Positions 28,141-37,832 of a stretch of 64,000 bases of DNA are shown one piece after another; the first letter of the stretch is position 1; every line of letters begins with the position of its first letter. The notes under the pieces are model-generated. The model was given only the letters and a program-made list of their open reading frames with translations. It was not told the DNA's origin and searched no databases. Both the position numbers and the translations under genes were made by a program. The DNA comes from Nitrospira sp. (GTDB taxonomy: Bacteria; Nitrospirota; Nitrospiria; Nitrospirales; Nitrospiraceae), in NCBI GenBank assembly GCA_009594995.1, contig VOPR01000006.1, positions 1-64,000 of the forward strand, read 5' to 3'.

Positions 28141-30024
28141 ATGGCGACGGTAGGGTTTAACGATTCCGATCTCCTCGATCTTCAGCGGCGGCTGGTCATT
28201 TTGCGTGTGGGCCTGCTGCTGGTGGTGGCGTTGCTTGCCTTACGCCTGTGGCATCTGCAAATCCGGGAAGGCCCGTATTATCGAGACCTCTCAGAAAATA
28301 ACCGGACACGTTCAGTGGTCCTCGAGCCGGCGCGCGGACTCATTTTCGACCGGAACGGCATTCTGCTCGCGAACAATGTGCCGAGTTTTGCCTTGTACGT
28401 CACATTGGAGGACGTGAAGGATCGTCAGGGATTGGTCGCGCAATTGGCCTCGCTCCTCAGCCTCGACCCCGAGGTGATCCAAAAGAAGCTTTCCACCGGA
28501 AAGGGTGGCAAATTGCAGCCTCGCAAGGTCAAGGACCGGCTGACGTTGCGTGAAGCCACGCTGATTGAGTCCCACCGGTTGGATTTGCCCGGAGTGATGA
28601 TTCAGGTGGAGTCACAACGGAACTATCCGGCGGGAGATGTGGCCGCGCACCTATTGGGCTATGTCGGAGAAGTCTCGGCCGATCAACTCGAGAAGCCGGA
28701 TTTTGCAGACCTCCATCAAGGCAGCATTGTCGGGCAGTATGGCGTCGAAAAATGGTTCGACCGGCAGATACGCGGCCGCGCGGGACAGAAAAGTGTCGAG
28801 GTGGATGCGCTCGGCCATGAAAAACGCGCCATCGTGTCGGACAAGCCTGTGGCGGGAGATGATCTCTACCTCACCATTGATGCCCGGTTGCAGAAGACGG
28901 CCGAGGACCTGCTGGGTGATGAGTCTGGCGCCATTGTGGCCTTAGACCCGACGAATGGCGATGTGCTGGCCATGGCAAGCCGACCGGGTTTCGACCCGAA
29001 TGTCCTGTCGAAAGAATTGACGAACAAGCAGTGGGTCGAAATCGTTCAGAACGAGCGGCGGCCCCTGAACAATCGCGCCACGCAAGGCCAATATCCTCCC
29101 GGCTCCACATTCAAGGTCGTGATGGCGGCGGCAGCCCTCGAATCCAACACTGTGACGCCTTCGACGGTGGTGCGGTGCAATGGCGGGTATCAATTCGGCA
29201 ACCGATTGTTTCACGATTGGAAACAAGGCGGGCATGGATCGGTCGATATGAATGAGGCCTTGATCCACTCCTGTGACGTCTATTTTTATACCGTCGGACA
29301 GCGGATGGGGATCGACACGATCGCCGAGTACGCGAAGCAGTTCGGCCTCGGGCAGGAGACGGGTGTCGAGTTGCCGTCTGAGCGTGTCGGAATTGTGCCC
29401 TCGACGGCCTGGAAGCAGAAGGCGCGAAATCAGCCCTGGTATCCGGGGGAAACGATTTCTGCCGCAATCGGTCAAGGGTATGTCACCGTGACGCCCTTGC
29501 AGATGGCCAGTGTGATCGGAACGGTGGCCAACGACGGAGTGTCCATCAAGCCGCGCCTCGTTCAAGCGGTGATGAATCGTGCGACGGGAGACCGGGCTGA
29601 GTTCCCGCCCACGGTCCGGGGTAAAGTGGCGGTCAAACCGGCCACGCTCGCGCTGATCAAGTCGGCGTTGGCCGACGTGGTGACGAAAGGAACGGCGACC
29701 CGGGCGAAGTCTTCTTTGGTCACGATCGGGGGAAAAACCGGTACGGCTCAAACGGCGGCGCTCCGCACCGGGCCGGAGAAGGACATCCCGAAAAAATTCC
29801 GGGACCATGCCTGGTTCGTTGCCTTTGCCCCGGTTGAAGCCCCGCGTATCGCTGTGGCCGTGCTGGCGGAGCATATGGGGCATGGCGGATCCGCTGCCGC
29901 ACCCTTGGCGAAGGATGTCATTGAAGCCTACGTGAAAGCCTATCCCCAGGTGCTTCATGGGGTTCCGGCAAGCGGACGGACTAAATCGCCTGCTGTACCA
30001 GCCGATACGCGGCCGAAGACGTGA
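28141..30024 (+). CDS. mrdA: Penicillin-binding protein 2, elongation transpeptidase
   Basis: This class B PBP crosslinks lateral-wall peptidoglycan together with RodA. The 627-residue protein has an N-terminal membrane helix (about 20-40), the pedestal domain with EPARGLIFDRNG, and the transpeptidase domain: catalytic Ser in PPGSTFKVVMA, SCD in HSCDVYFYTVG, and KTGTAQ. The length is normal. Its stop overlaps the rodA start, which fixes the partner pair. Confidence 0.97.
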   Translation: MATVGFNDSDLLDLQRRLVILRVGLLLVVALLALRLWHLQIREGPYYRDLSENNRTRSVVLEPARGLIFDRNGILLANNVPSFALYVTLEDVKDRQGLVAQLASLLSLDPEVIQKKLSTGKGGKLQPRKVKDRLTLREATLIESHRLDLPGVMIQVESQRNYPAGDVAAHLLGYVGEVSADQLEKPDFADLHQGSIVGQYGVEKWFDRQIRGRAGQKSVEVDALGHEKRAIVSDKPVAGDDLYLTIDARLQKTAEDLLGDESGAIVALDPTNGDVLAMASRPGFDPNVLSKELTNKQWVEIVQNERRPLNNRATQGQYPPGSTFKVVMAAAALESNTVTPSTVVRCNGGYQFGNRLFHDWKQGGHGSVDMNEALIHSCDVYFYTVGQRMGIDTIAEYAKQFGLGQETGVELPSERVGIVPSTAWKQKARNQPWYPGETISAAIGQGYVTVTPLQMASVIGTVANDGVSIKPRLVQAVMNRATGDRAEFPPTVRGKVAVKPATLALIKSALADVVTKGTATRAKSSLVTIGGKTGTAQTAALRTGPEKDIPKKFRDHAWFVAFAPVEAPRIAVAVLAEHMGHGGSAAAPLAKDVIEAYVKAYPQVLHGVPASGRTKSPAVPADTRPKT

Positions 30025-31142
30025 TGATAGATCGGGTGATCGACAGTCGAGGACTCGATAGTTTCGATCTTCGCTTCATGGGGTTGATCGCGGTCATCCT
30101 GTCGGTCGGGGTGCTGTCGATCTACAGCGTGACCCATTCGCAGGACACGGCCTTCCCTTTTTACCTGAAACAGCTGGTCTGGATTCTCCTGGGCACCGTT
30201 GCCTTTCTTGTGATGTATCTGTCCGACTATCACAAGATTGCGCGCCTCGCCTATCCGACCTACGCCGTCATCCTGATCATGCTGGCCATCGTGCTGTTTA
30301 TGGGGAAATCTAGCCGCGGGGCCCAGCGATGGATTCCCATCGGGCCATTCGCGTTTCAACCGTCTGAGTTTGCCAAATTGGTTCTGGTCTTGGTCCTGGC
30401 CAACTATTACTCGCGGGCGTCCCGCGTGGGGTGGTTGCACCGGGTGGTTCTGCCGGGGCTGATTGTGCTGCCTGGGTTGTTGTTGATCCTTAAGCAGCCG
30501 GATTTGGGCAGCGGGTTGAGCTTCCTGGCCGTCTATGCGGCCATGTTATTGATGGTCGGCGTCCGGTCGAAGGCCTTGGGCATCATTTTGCTGCTCTCGG
30601 TCATGCTCTTCCCGTTCGTCTGGGAAATGGTCTGGGCCTCGCTGCACGACTATCAGCGGGAACGCGTCATGGCGTTCGTTGATCCGGATTACGATCCGGG
30701 AGGCAAAGGCTATCACGCGTTGCAGTCAAGGATTGCCATCGGTTCCGGGGAATTGTCCGGCAAAGGCCTCTACGGCGGAACGCAAAGCCAGCTGAAGTTT
30801 CTGCCCGAGGGACACACGGACTTCGTGTTTGCCGTATATGCGGAGGAGTGGGGCTTTGTCGGAGTGCTGGTCTTGTTGGCATTGTTTATCGCGCTGATAT
30901 GGATCTCACTGGAAATTGCCGCGCGTGCAAAAGATACATTGGGTGCCTTACTCGCGGCAGGCATTGTGGCGATGTTGTGTTTTTGCGTGGTGGTCAATAT
31001 CGGAATGACGGCGGGAATGTTTCCGATCGTGGGGATTCCGCTGCCGCTGGTCAGCTACGGGGGAAGCGCGACCATCATGACCATGGCGTCATTAGGCTTA
31101 TTGTTAAACGTCAAGCGACGTCGGTTGACCCTGTTCTATTAG
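30024..31142 (+). CDS. rodA: SEDS peptidoglycan glycosyltransferase RodA
   Basis: RodA polymerises glycan strands from lipid II with PBP2. The protein, about 372 residues, has some ten membrane helices. SEDS motifs include QPSEFAKLVLVLVLA, LKQPDLGSGLSF, LPEGHTDFVFAVYAEEWGF and GIPLPLVSYGGSA. The start at 30024 overlaps the mrdA stop (TGATG); a GTG one codon earlier is possible. It ends the mre operon. A 145-base gap without a clear terminator precedes rng. Confidence 0.96.
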   Translation: MIDRVIDSRGLDSFDLRFMGLIAVILSVGVLSIYSVTHSQDTAFPFYLKQLVWILLGTVAFLVMYLSDYHKIARLAYPTYAVILIMLAIVLFMGKSSRGAQRWIPIGPFAFQPSEFAKLVLVLVLANYYSRASRVGWLHRVVLPGLIVLPGLLLILKQPDLGSGLSFLAVYAAMLLMVGVRSKALGIILLLSVMLFPFVWEMVWASLHDYQRERVMAFVDPDYDPGGKGYHALQSRIAIGSGELSGKGLYGGTQSQLKFLPEGHTDFVFAVYAEEWGFVGVLVLLALFIALIWISLEIAARAKDTLGALLAAGIVAMLCFCVVVNIGMTAGMFPIVGIPLPLVSYGGSATIMTMASLGLLLNVKRRRLTLFY

Positions 31143-31287
31143 GCGATGCCTGGACAGGGGCCAACTTGATATGAAATAACCATGTGAACCAGATTGGCGC
31201 CGGACTGACGGCGAGACGAGAAAGAACCCGGACTGTGCGTCCGCGTTCGTCTGCCGATCCGCCCGATCTGAGTGTAAAGGAGTCTGT

Positions 31288-32799
31288 ATGGGTGTGGAGA
31301 TAGCCATTAGTATCGCGCGGGAAGAAACCCGCGTCGCCGTGCTTGATAACGGCGTCGTCACTGATTTGTATGGTGACCGTGCCAAGGACCAGGATTACGT
31401 CGGCAACATTTACAAAGGGCGCGTGGCGAAAGTGTTGCCGGGCATGCAGGCCGCCTTCATCGATATCGGGCTGGAGAAGGCCGCCTTTATGCATGTGTCC
31501 GACTTGTCCGAGGATGTCGAGCCCGGGGATACCCTCGTCGAGGGCGATGACGACGACAATAAGGATTCGGAGGTTCCCAAACCTAAGCGGCAAAGCTCAA
31601 AACCGATCGAAGAATTGCTGTCCGAAGGCCAGGAATTGATGGTGCAGATTTCTAAAGGCCCGATCGGGACGAAGGGCTCGCGCGTCACCACCTACGTATC
31701 GCTGCCCGGACGGTATCTGGTGTTTATGCCGACAGTCGAACATATCGGCGTGTCCCGCCGGATTCCTCGGGATGAAGAGCGGGCGCGATTGAAAGAAATT
31801 ATGAAGCGGGCGCGGCGGCCCGGGTTCGGCTATATCGTGCGCACGGTGAGCGAAGGGGTGAAAGAAGAAGAATTGCGCTCGGACGTCGAGTTCCTGCACG
31901 TCCTGTGGCAGGACGTGTTGACCAAGCGCGATCAGCAGCCGGCCCCGAGCCTCCTGCATAGCGATTTGAGCTTGAGTTTTCGTGTGGTGCGGGATCTCTT
32001 CGGTCGTCGAGTCGACCGGTTGTTGATCGATTCTCGGGAGGAGTACAACGCGATCAAGGGATTTGTCCAACGCTTTTCTCCGGAACAAACCGCGCGCATT
32101 CATTTTTACGACAAAGAGGAAAGCCTGTTCGATTACCTGGGCGTGGAGCAGGAAATCGCCCGTGCGATGAGCCGTAAAGTATGGCTGAAGTCAGGCGGGT
32201 ATCTGGTGATTGACCACACCGAAGCCATGACGGTCATCGATGTGAATACCGGCCGGTTTGTCGGTAAACGCGATCAGGAAGAAACCATTCTGCGTAACAA
32301 CCTGGAAGCGGCGAGAGAGATCGCCTATCAGGTGAAGTTGCGTGGAATCGGCGGGATCATCATCGTGGATTTCATCGACATGGAACGCGAGAAGAATCGC
32401 GACAAGGTCTACCATGCATTGGTGGATGCCATGTCTTCGGACAAGGCCCGTACCAGGATTTCAAGGGTCTCCGATCTCGGGCTGATCGAAATTTCTCGTG
32501 AACGGGTGCGGGAAGATCTGCTCCGCTCGCTCTCGGAACCCTGCCACTATTGCGATGGGCGCGGATATACCAAGTCGCCCATGTCGGTGGCCTATGAGAT
32601 TTTCCGGGAAGTGAGACGGTTGGGGCATGAAATCGAACAACAGCGCGTCATCGTCGGCGCGCATCCCGCCGTCGCCCTGCTGCTTCAAGAGCAGGAACAG
32701 CCCGGCGTCGAAGAGCTTGAGCGTCGGTATAGCGCCAAGATTCTGGTGACTCCTGATGATCGGTTACATCTGGAGCAGTTCGATTTGGTCGTGATGTAG
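31288..32799 (+). CDS. rng: Ribonuclease G
   Basis: A single-strand endoribonuclease of the RNase E/G family for rRNA maturation and mRNA decay. The 503-residue protein has the S1-like region (VGNIYKGRVAKVLPGMQAAFIDIG), the catalytic DNase-I-like part with VIDVNTGRFVGK and GGIIIVDFIDMER (metal-binding Asp residues), and the zinc link CHYCDGRGY. It lacks the long C-terminal scaffold of RNase E, so RNase G is the better call. AAAGGAG precedes the ATG. Confidence 0.96.
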   Translation: MGVEIAISIAREETRVAVLDNGVVTDLYGDRAKDQDYVGNIYKGRVAKVLPGMQAAFIDIGLEKAAFMHVSDLSEDVEPGDTLVEGDDDDNKDSEVPKPKRQSSKPIEELLSEGQELMVQISKGPIGTKGSRVTTYVSLPGRYLVFMPTVEHIGVSRRIPRDEERARLKEIMKRARRPGFGYIVRTVSEGVKEEELRSDVEFLHVLWQDVLTKRDQQPAPSLLHSDLSLSFRVVRDLFGRRVDRLLIDSREEYNAIKGFVQRFSPEQTARIHFYDKEESLFDYLGVEQEIARAMSRKVWLKSGGYLVIDHTEAMTVIDVNTGRFVGKRDQEETILRNNLEAAREIAYQVKLRGIGGIIIVDFIDMEREKNRDKVYHALVDAMSSDKARTRISRVSDLGLIEISRERVREDLLRSLSEPCHYCDGRGYTKSPMSVAYEIFREVRRLGHEIEQQRVIVGAHPAVALLLQEQEQPGVEELERRYSAKILVTPDDRLHLEQFDLVVM

Positions 32800-32914
32800 C
32801 AGGCTCCTGGCCGGCGTGGCCGATTGCACGCGGAAGTCCCTCCGCTGATGCCCGTTTTCCCCAGCACAACGGTCACTGGGTCGTTCCGACCATGTGTGAT
32901 GAGCTCGGACGATA

Positions 32915-34051
32915 GTGAGTAATCGATCTCTTCGCCCCTGGCTGATGCTCCGCGCCATTTCCGGCGTGGGCGATGCCATCCTGCTCAAGTTGGTGCAGGC
33001 GTTCGGGTCCCCGGACGCGGTGCTGTCAGCGCCGCAGATGGCATTGGAAGAAGTCGGCTGTCGGGTACCGTTGGTCGAAGCGATTCAATGCGGGCCCGAT
33101 TCCGCTGCAGTCGAGCGGCTTGACCGAGAACTGGCTGAGTTGCGTGACCGGCAGATCACGGTACTGACCTATCTCGATCCCGAGTATCCTGCACCGCTCA
33201 AGACGATCCCGGACCCGCCCCCGCTGCTGTATCTTCAGGGGACGCTGCTCGAGAGTGATCGACAGGCCGTGGCGATTGTCGGGACCAGAAAGGTCAGCGC
33301 GGCAGGACGGGTACTGGCCGAGGAATTGGCCTGTGAGTTGGCGCGCATGGGATTTACGATTGTCAGCGGACTCGCCCGTGGCGTCGATGCTGCCGCTCAT
33401 CGCGGCGCCCTGGCTGGCCAGGGCCGAACGCTTGCCGTAATGGGATGCGGGTTGGATCGCACCTATCCGGCGGATCATCGGCAGCTACGTATGGCTATCG
33501 AACGGCAGGGTGCCGTCCTTTCTGAACTTCCGTTAGGCTCTGCGCCCCACAGCTATCACTTTCCCAGGCGGAACCGCATTATCAGCGGCCTCTCATTGGG
33601 CGTCGTCGTGACGGAGGCTACCGTCGAGAGCGGCTCGCTCATCACCGCAAGATTGGCGGGGGAACAGGGACGCGAGGTGTTTGCGGTGCCGGGTTTTGTG
33701 AAGGCGGAGAACAGTCGAGGGCCGAATAGCCTGCTCAAGGATGGTGCGAGACTGGTTGAGTCGGCGCAGGATATTCTCGATGAATTGTTGCCGCAGCTCG
33801 ATGCCATATTCCGAGAGCGTCTCGGTGCTCGGGCTGGAGTCGATCGACAGCCTGTTGCACGATTAGGCGCGGACGAAGCGCTCGTGTATGATGCACTGTC
33901 CGTCTTGCCGCAGTCCGTGGATGAAGTCATTCGGCGCAGCGGCCTTCCTGCGGCTCAGGTGGCCGCGCTGCTGCTCTCGCTGGAGTTGAAAAATTGCATT
34001 CGTCAGTTGCCCGGCAATGAGTATGTGCGCCTCTCGACGGGAATGCATTGA
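32915..34051 (+). CDS. dprA: DNA processing protein DprA
   Basis: DprA loads RecA on incoming single-stranded DNA in natural transformation and is also widespread in non-competent bacteria. The 378-residue protein has a helix-hairpin-helix region at the N-terminus, the Rossmann core (AIVGTRKVSAAGR, SGLARGVDAAAHRGAL, MGCGLDRTYPADHRQL, FPRRNRIISGLS, SGSLITARLAGEQGREVFAVPG) and a C-terminal winged helix (about 320-378). The start is a GTG with no strong ribosome-binding site. topA follows, a common pairing. Confidence 0.96.
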   Translation: MSNRSLRPWLMLRAISGVGDAILLKLVQAFGSPDAVLSAPQMALEEVGCRVPLVEAIQCGPDSAAVERLDRELAELRDRQITVLTYLDPEYPAPLKTIPDPPPLLYLQGTLLESDRQAVAIVGTRKVSAAGRVLAEELACELARMGFTIVSGLARGVDAAAHRGALAGQGRTLAVMGCGLDRTYPADHRQLRMAIERQGAVLSELPLGSAPHSYHFPRRNRIISGLSLGVVVTEATVESGSLITARLAGEQGREVFAVPGFVKAENSRGPNSLLKDGARLVESAQDILDELLPQLDAIFRERLGARAGVDRQPVARLGADEALVYDALSVLPQSVDEVIRRSGLPAAQVAALLLSLELKNCIRQLPGNEYVRLSTGMH

Positions 34052-34061
34052 GAGAATAGAG

Positions 34062-34089
34062 CTGACAGGGTCTCGATATTTGTTATAGT
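34062..34089 (+). promoter_or_regulatory. Promoter of topA
   Basis: CTGACA (34062-34067), a 16-nt spacer and an extended -10 TGTTATAGT with TATAGT at 34084-34089. It lies 45 bases before the topA start. Confidence 0.65.
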
Positions 34090-34133
34090 GGGTGTGGTAG
34101 TCTGGACCTAGCTACTTAGAAACGTGGAGCCAC

Positions 34134-36470
34134 ATGGCCAAATCGCTGATCATCGTTGAGTCACCGACTAAAGCGCGAACCATCACCAAGTATCTCGGCC
34201 GCGGCTATTCCGTGATGGCTTCCGTCGGGCACGTCAAAGATTTGCCGACCAGTAAGCTGGGCGTGGATCTCGACAACGATTTTGAGCCGCAGTACGTCAC
34301 GATCAAGGGCAAGTCCAAAGTCCTTGCCGACATTAAAAAGAAAGCTCAGGAAGTTGATACCGTCTTTCTCGCACCGGACCCTGATCGTGAGGGGGAGGCG
34401 ATTGCCTGGCATATCGCACAGGAACTGCATGGGAAGGGCAAGAAAAAGGATGGCAAGGTCTACCGTGTGCTCTTCAATGAGATCACGGAATCCGCCATCA
34501 AACGTGCGCTGAAGTCGCCGGGCGAAATTGACATGAAACTGGTGCAGGCTCAGCAGGCGCGCCGGGTATTGGACCGCATCGTGGGGTACCAGGGCAGTCA
34601 GTTGTTGTGGAAAAAAGTGCGACGCGGTCTCAGCATGGGACGCGTTCAGTCGGTTGCGGTGCGGCTGATTTGCGACCGGGAGCAGGAGCGGGAAGCCTTT
34701 CGGGCGGAAGAATACTGGTCCATCGTGGCCCTGCTAAGGGGCGCGAATCCACCGGCCTTCGAAGCAAAGTTACATTCCGTCAACGGGCAGGATGCCGACA
34801 TTGGAACCAGCGAACAGGCCCAGCACGTTCTCAATGCCGTGCAGGGGAAAGCGTTTGTCGTCCAATCAATAGAGCGCAAAGAAAAGAAACGGAACCCCGT
34901 CGCTCCCTTCATTACCAGCCGCCTTCAGCAGGAAGCAGCCAGGAAGCTGCACTTCACGCCGAAAAAGACCATGACCCTGGCGCAACAGCTGTACGAAGGG
35001 GTGGAAATCGGGACGGAAGGTCCGACCGGTCTCATTACGTATATGCGTACGGACTCTCCGAGAATCTCGCAAGAAGCGACCGAAGATGCGAGGGGAGTGA
35101 TCCGCGAGCGGTTTGGGGTGGAATACTTGCCGGCCACGCCCAATGTGTACAAGACACAAAAGGCGGCACAAGAAGCGCATGAAGCCATTCGGCCGACAGT
35201 GGCGGCTCGTGATCCGGAAGCCGTCAGGCAATACCTGGAACAGGATCAGTACAACCTCTACAAGCTCATCTGGAATCGCTTCATCGCGTCGCAGATGGTT
35301 CCCGCGATCTTGGATGTGACACGTGTTGATTCGAGTCCGGTGGGGACGGCGGATCGATATGTCTTTCGCACGACCGGCACGGTCGTCAAGTTTCCCGGGC
35401 ATACGGCTGTGTATCTGGAAGGGACGGATAAAGAGCTCCCATCGCAGAAACCGAAAAATGAGCAGGAGTCTGAGGATGAATCAGATCGCCAGCTCCCCGC
35501 ACTCAGTGAAGGGGAGTCACTGCAACTCGTGGCGCAGGAGGGGCAGACTCTGCCTGGGTTTGTTTCGAAGCAACATTTTACCCAACCGCCGCCACGGTAC
35601 AATGAGGCGTTGCTGATCCGGGAACTGGAAGAGAAGGGCATCGGTCGTCCCTCTACGTATGCGGCGATCATCTCTACGATTCAAGACCGGAAATATGTCG
35701 AAAAGGTCGAGGGGCGATTTCTGCCGACCGAAACCGGCCGAACGGTCAACGATTTTTTGCTGAAGGGATTTCCTGACCTGCTGGATACAGAATTCACCTC
35801 CCACATGGAGGAGCAACTCGACGAAGTCGAAGAGGGCACCAAGCCATGGGTTTCCGCGGTTCGAGAGTTTTACACCCCGTTTGTGAAGGAAATGGAACTG
35901 GCGCAAGGTATTCCCGGGCCAAAAGATATCGTTGAGCCGCCGACGAACCTTCCCTGTGAAAAGTGTGGCCGCATGTTGGAGATCAAGTGGGGGCGAAACG
36001 GCAAATTCCTGGCATGTCCTGCTTACAAGGAAGATCCTCCCTGTAAGAATACGCAAAATTTCGAAAAACTTCCGGATGGAACAATCAAGATTGTTCCCAA
36101 GCTGGAGGAAACGACTGACGAGAAGTGTGAGAAATGTTCGAGCCCTATGGTGGTCAAATCCGGCCGCTTTGGAAAGTTTCTGGCCTGCTCCGCCTATCCT
36201 GAATGTAAAACGACGAAAGCGATTGCCTTGGGCGTGAAGTGCCCCCAGCCCGGATGCGGCGGGGATCTGGTGCAGAAGCGTACGAAGAAAGGCCGGAACT
36301 TTTACTCGTGCAGCCGGTATCCGGAGTGTGAATATGCGCTCTGGGATCGACCGATCAATAAGCCCTGCCCGATGTGCCAGGCTCCGTTCCTCATTGAAAA
36401 AGTCAGCAAACAGGCCGGTCGTTCCGTGCAATGCCGCAACGAAGAGTGCGGCTATCGCGAGGCCGGATAG
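34134..36470 (+). CDS. topA: DNA topoisomerase I
   Basis: A type IA topoisomerase that relaxes negative supercoils. The 778-residue protein has the TOPRIM domain (LIIVESPTKARTI, APDPDREGEAIAWH), SMGRVQSVAVRLICDRE, the active-site Tyr in ITYMRTDS and RPSTYAAIISTI. The C-terminus has four zinc-ribbon units: CEKCGRML...CPAY, CEKCSSPM...CSAYPEC, CPQPGCGG...CSRYPEC and CPMCQAPF...CRNEECG. It has its own promoter and ends a long plus-strand block. Confidence 0.98.
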   Translation: MAKSLIIVESPTKARTITKYLGRGYSVMASVGHVKDLPTSKLGVDLDNDFEPQYVTIKGKSKVLADIKKKAQEVDTVFLAPDPDREGEAIAWHIAQELHGKGKKKDGKVYRVLFNEITESAIKRALKSPGEIDMKLVQAQQARRVLDRIVGYQGSQLLWKKVRRGLSMGRVQSVAVRLICDREQEREAFRAEEYWSIVALLRGANPPAFEAKLHSVNGQDADIGTSEQAQHVLNAVQGKAFVVQSIERKEKKRNPVAPFITSRLQQEAARKLHFTPKKTMTLAQQLYEGVEIGTEGPTGLITYMRTDSPRISQEATEDARGVIRERFGVEYLPATPNVYKTQKAAQEAHEAIRPTVAARDPEAVRQYLEQDQYNLYKLIWNRFIASQMVPAILDVTRVDSSPVGTADRYVFRTTGTVVKFPGHTAVYLEGTDKELPSQKPKNEQESEDESDRQLPALSEGESLQLVAQEGQTLPGFVSKQHFTQPPPRYNEALLIRELEEKGIGRPSTYAAIISTIQDRKYVEKVEGRFLPTETGRTVNDFLLKGFPDLLDTEFTSHMEEQLDEVEEGTKPWVSAVREFYTPFVKEMELAQGIPGPKDIVEPPTNLPCEKCGRMLEIKWGRNGKFLACPAYKEDPPCKNTQNFEKLPDGTIKIVPKLEETTDEKCEKCSSPMVVKSGRFGKFLACSAYPECKTTKAIALGVKCPQPGCGGDLVQKRTKKGRNFYSCSRYPECEYALWDRPINKPCPMCQAPFLIEKVSKQAGRSVQCRNEECGYREAG

Positions 36471-36783
36471 CTCGGGCTCATCGCCCGGCCTTCCGGTTCC
36501 CTTGCTTCCGGCGTCTCCCTTCTTCTCTCCGCCACTCCATTCGTACCTGCCCAATCGTTTCTGTGCCTCAACAGGTCACTCACGTGTTCTGATGAGAACA
36601 ATGAGAAGCGTTCTCGGCGATGTTGATAACCGCCCTCATAAATACGTATCTCGGTGGTTGACAAGCCTTTCGAGAATCTCTAAGTAAGGTGTAAAATAAC
36701 GGGTGAGCAGATGGCGTAAGGCGTCTATCTGAGTCAAGAATCTAAGCAGGCCTTGAAATATTCTATGGCCGGAGGAGGGATAT
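36471..36783. other. 313-base intergenic region before the bacterioferritin genes
   Basis: No gene seen. At 36585-36615 there are two overlapping inverted repeats made of GTTCT/AGAAC half-sites: GTTCTGATGAGAAC, then GAGAAC and GTTCTC spaced by ten bases. Further on is GATGTTGATAACC, which partly resembles the Fur-box-like motif upstream of fbpA. TTGACA at 36658-36663 is a good -35, but the -10 is unclear (TAAGTA 17 nt on, or TAAAAT at 36692-36697). The bacterioferritin gene has a strong GGAGGAGGG ribosome-binding site. Confidence 0.5.
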
Positions 36784-37260
36784 ATGAAAGCGAAACAAGG
36801 CGTCATTGAGTTGCTGAATAAAGTGTTAACCGCGGATCTCACCGCGATCAACCAATATTTCGTCCATGCGAAGATGTGCGCTAACTGGGGCTACGAACGG
36901 CTGCATCACAAGGTGAGGGAGCGCAGCATTGATGAGATGAAGGATGCCGACGAACTGATCAGCCACATTCTGTATTTGGAAGGCGTGCCCAATGTTCAGC
37001 GTATGAACACGGTGCATATCGGGGAAACAGTTTCTGAACAGCTGAAGCTCGACCTGAAGGCCGAGCAGGAAATGCTCGCCTTGTTGAGCGAAGGGGTCGC
37101 GCATTGCACGAAGGTCGGTGATTATACGACGCGGCACATGTTTGAGGATATGGCCAAAGACGTGGACGAACACATCGATTGGATCGAGACCCAGATGGAA
37201 ACGGTCAAGCAGGTTGGACTAGAGAACTATCTGGCCGAGCAAATCAAGAAAGACAGTTAA
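36784..37260 (+). CDS. bfr: Bacterioferritin, heme-binding subunit with degraded ferroxidase site
   Basis: A four-helix bacterioferritin of 158 residues, which assembles into a 24-subunit iron-storage shell. The heme ligand M52 is present (SIDEMKDAD). Compared with E. coli Bfr numbering, E51, E94 and H130 are kept, but E18 is D, H54 is D and E127 is V, so the diiron site should be weak or inactive. The downstream paralogue shows the opposite pattern. In known two-subunit bacterioferritins one chain binds heme and the other oxidises iron; I infer the same here. An overlapping start is unlikely, because GGAGGAGGG fixes the ATG. Confidence 0.92.
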   Translation: MKAKQGVIELLNKVLTADLTAINQYFVHAKMCANWGYERLHHKVRERSIDEMKDADELISHILYLEGVPNVQRMNTVHIGETVSEQLKLDLKAEQEMLALLSEGVAHCTKVGDYTTRHMFEDMAKDVDEHIDWIETQMETVKQVGLENYLAEQIKKDS

Positions 37261-37293
37261 TCGCGTGCCTGATCGTGTGGAATGGGAGTTGTC

Positions 37294-37773
37294 ATGAAAG
37301 CAAAAGAGGGCGTCCTCGACATCCTAAATAAAGTGTTGGTCAGCGAGCTCACGGCGGTGCATCAGTATCTCCTGCACGCCGCGTTGTGCAAACATTGGGG
37401 CTACCATCGGCTCCATGAGCATTTCAGTCATCTCGCCCAGGAGGAGGTCAGCCATTCCTCCGGTTTGGTCGATCATATCCTCTACCTCGGCGGTACGCCG
37501 GAGATGGATCATTTGGATGCCGTCGCGGCCGGAAAGAAAGTGCTGGAATTGCTCGAGGCCGACCTCTCCTTCGAGCGTGAGGACGCCGATGCGCTTCGCG
37601 AGGGAATTGCGCATTGCGCGAAAGTCGGTGATTTCACCACGCGGCATCGGCTGGAAGAAATGATCGTCGACACGGAGGAGCATATCGACTGGTTTGAGAC
37701 GCAACTTCGTACCATCAAGCAGGTGGGGGTAGAGCGGTACCTGGCAGAGCAACTCGCCGCCGACAAATCGTAA
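37294..37773 (+). CDS. bfr: Bacterioferritin, ferroxidase-type subunit lacking the heme Met
   Basis: A 159-residue paralogue of the preceding gene, 33 bases downstream. E18, E51, H54, E94 and H130 of the ferroxidase site are present, but position 127 is T (DTEEHID) and the heme ligand position 52 is V. It should therefore take part in iron oxidation but not bind heme in the standard way. The ATG at 37294 has GGGAG upstream; an in-frame ATG at 37282 is less likely. It is co-transcribed with the heme-type subunit, probably forming mixed shells. Confidence 0.9.
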   Translation: MKAKEGVLDILNKVLVSELTAVHQYLLHAALCKHWGYHRLHEHFSHLAQEEVSHSSGLVDHILYLGGTPEMDHLDAVAAGKKVLELLEADLSFEREDADALREGIAHCAKVGDFTTRHRLEEMIVDTEEHIDWFETQLRTIKQVGVERYLAEQLAADKS

Positions 37774-37794
37774 ACTGCAGGGTTAGAATCCGGT

Positions 37795-37832
37795 AGGCCG
37801 GTCGGTAGCCTAGGTGTATTGCCGGCCGGCCT
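37795..37832 (+). other. 13-bp hairpin after the bacterioferritin pair
   Basis: AGGCCGGTCGGTA (37795-37807) pairs with TGCCGGCCGGCCT (37820-37832), with two G-U pairs and a 12-nt loop. There is no T-run. It lies between the convergent bacterioferritin and AraC genes and could end or protect transcripts. Confidence 0.5.

Noticed and set aside
28942..29958. 338-codon antisense frame within mrdA
   Set aside because: Low-complexity Arg/His-rich translation typical of a shadow frame.
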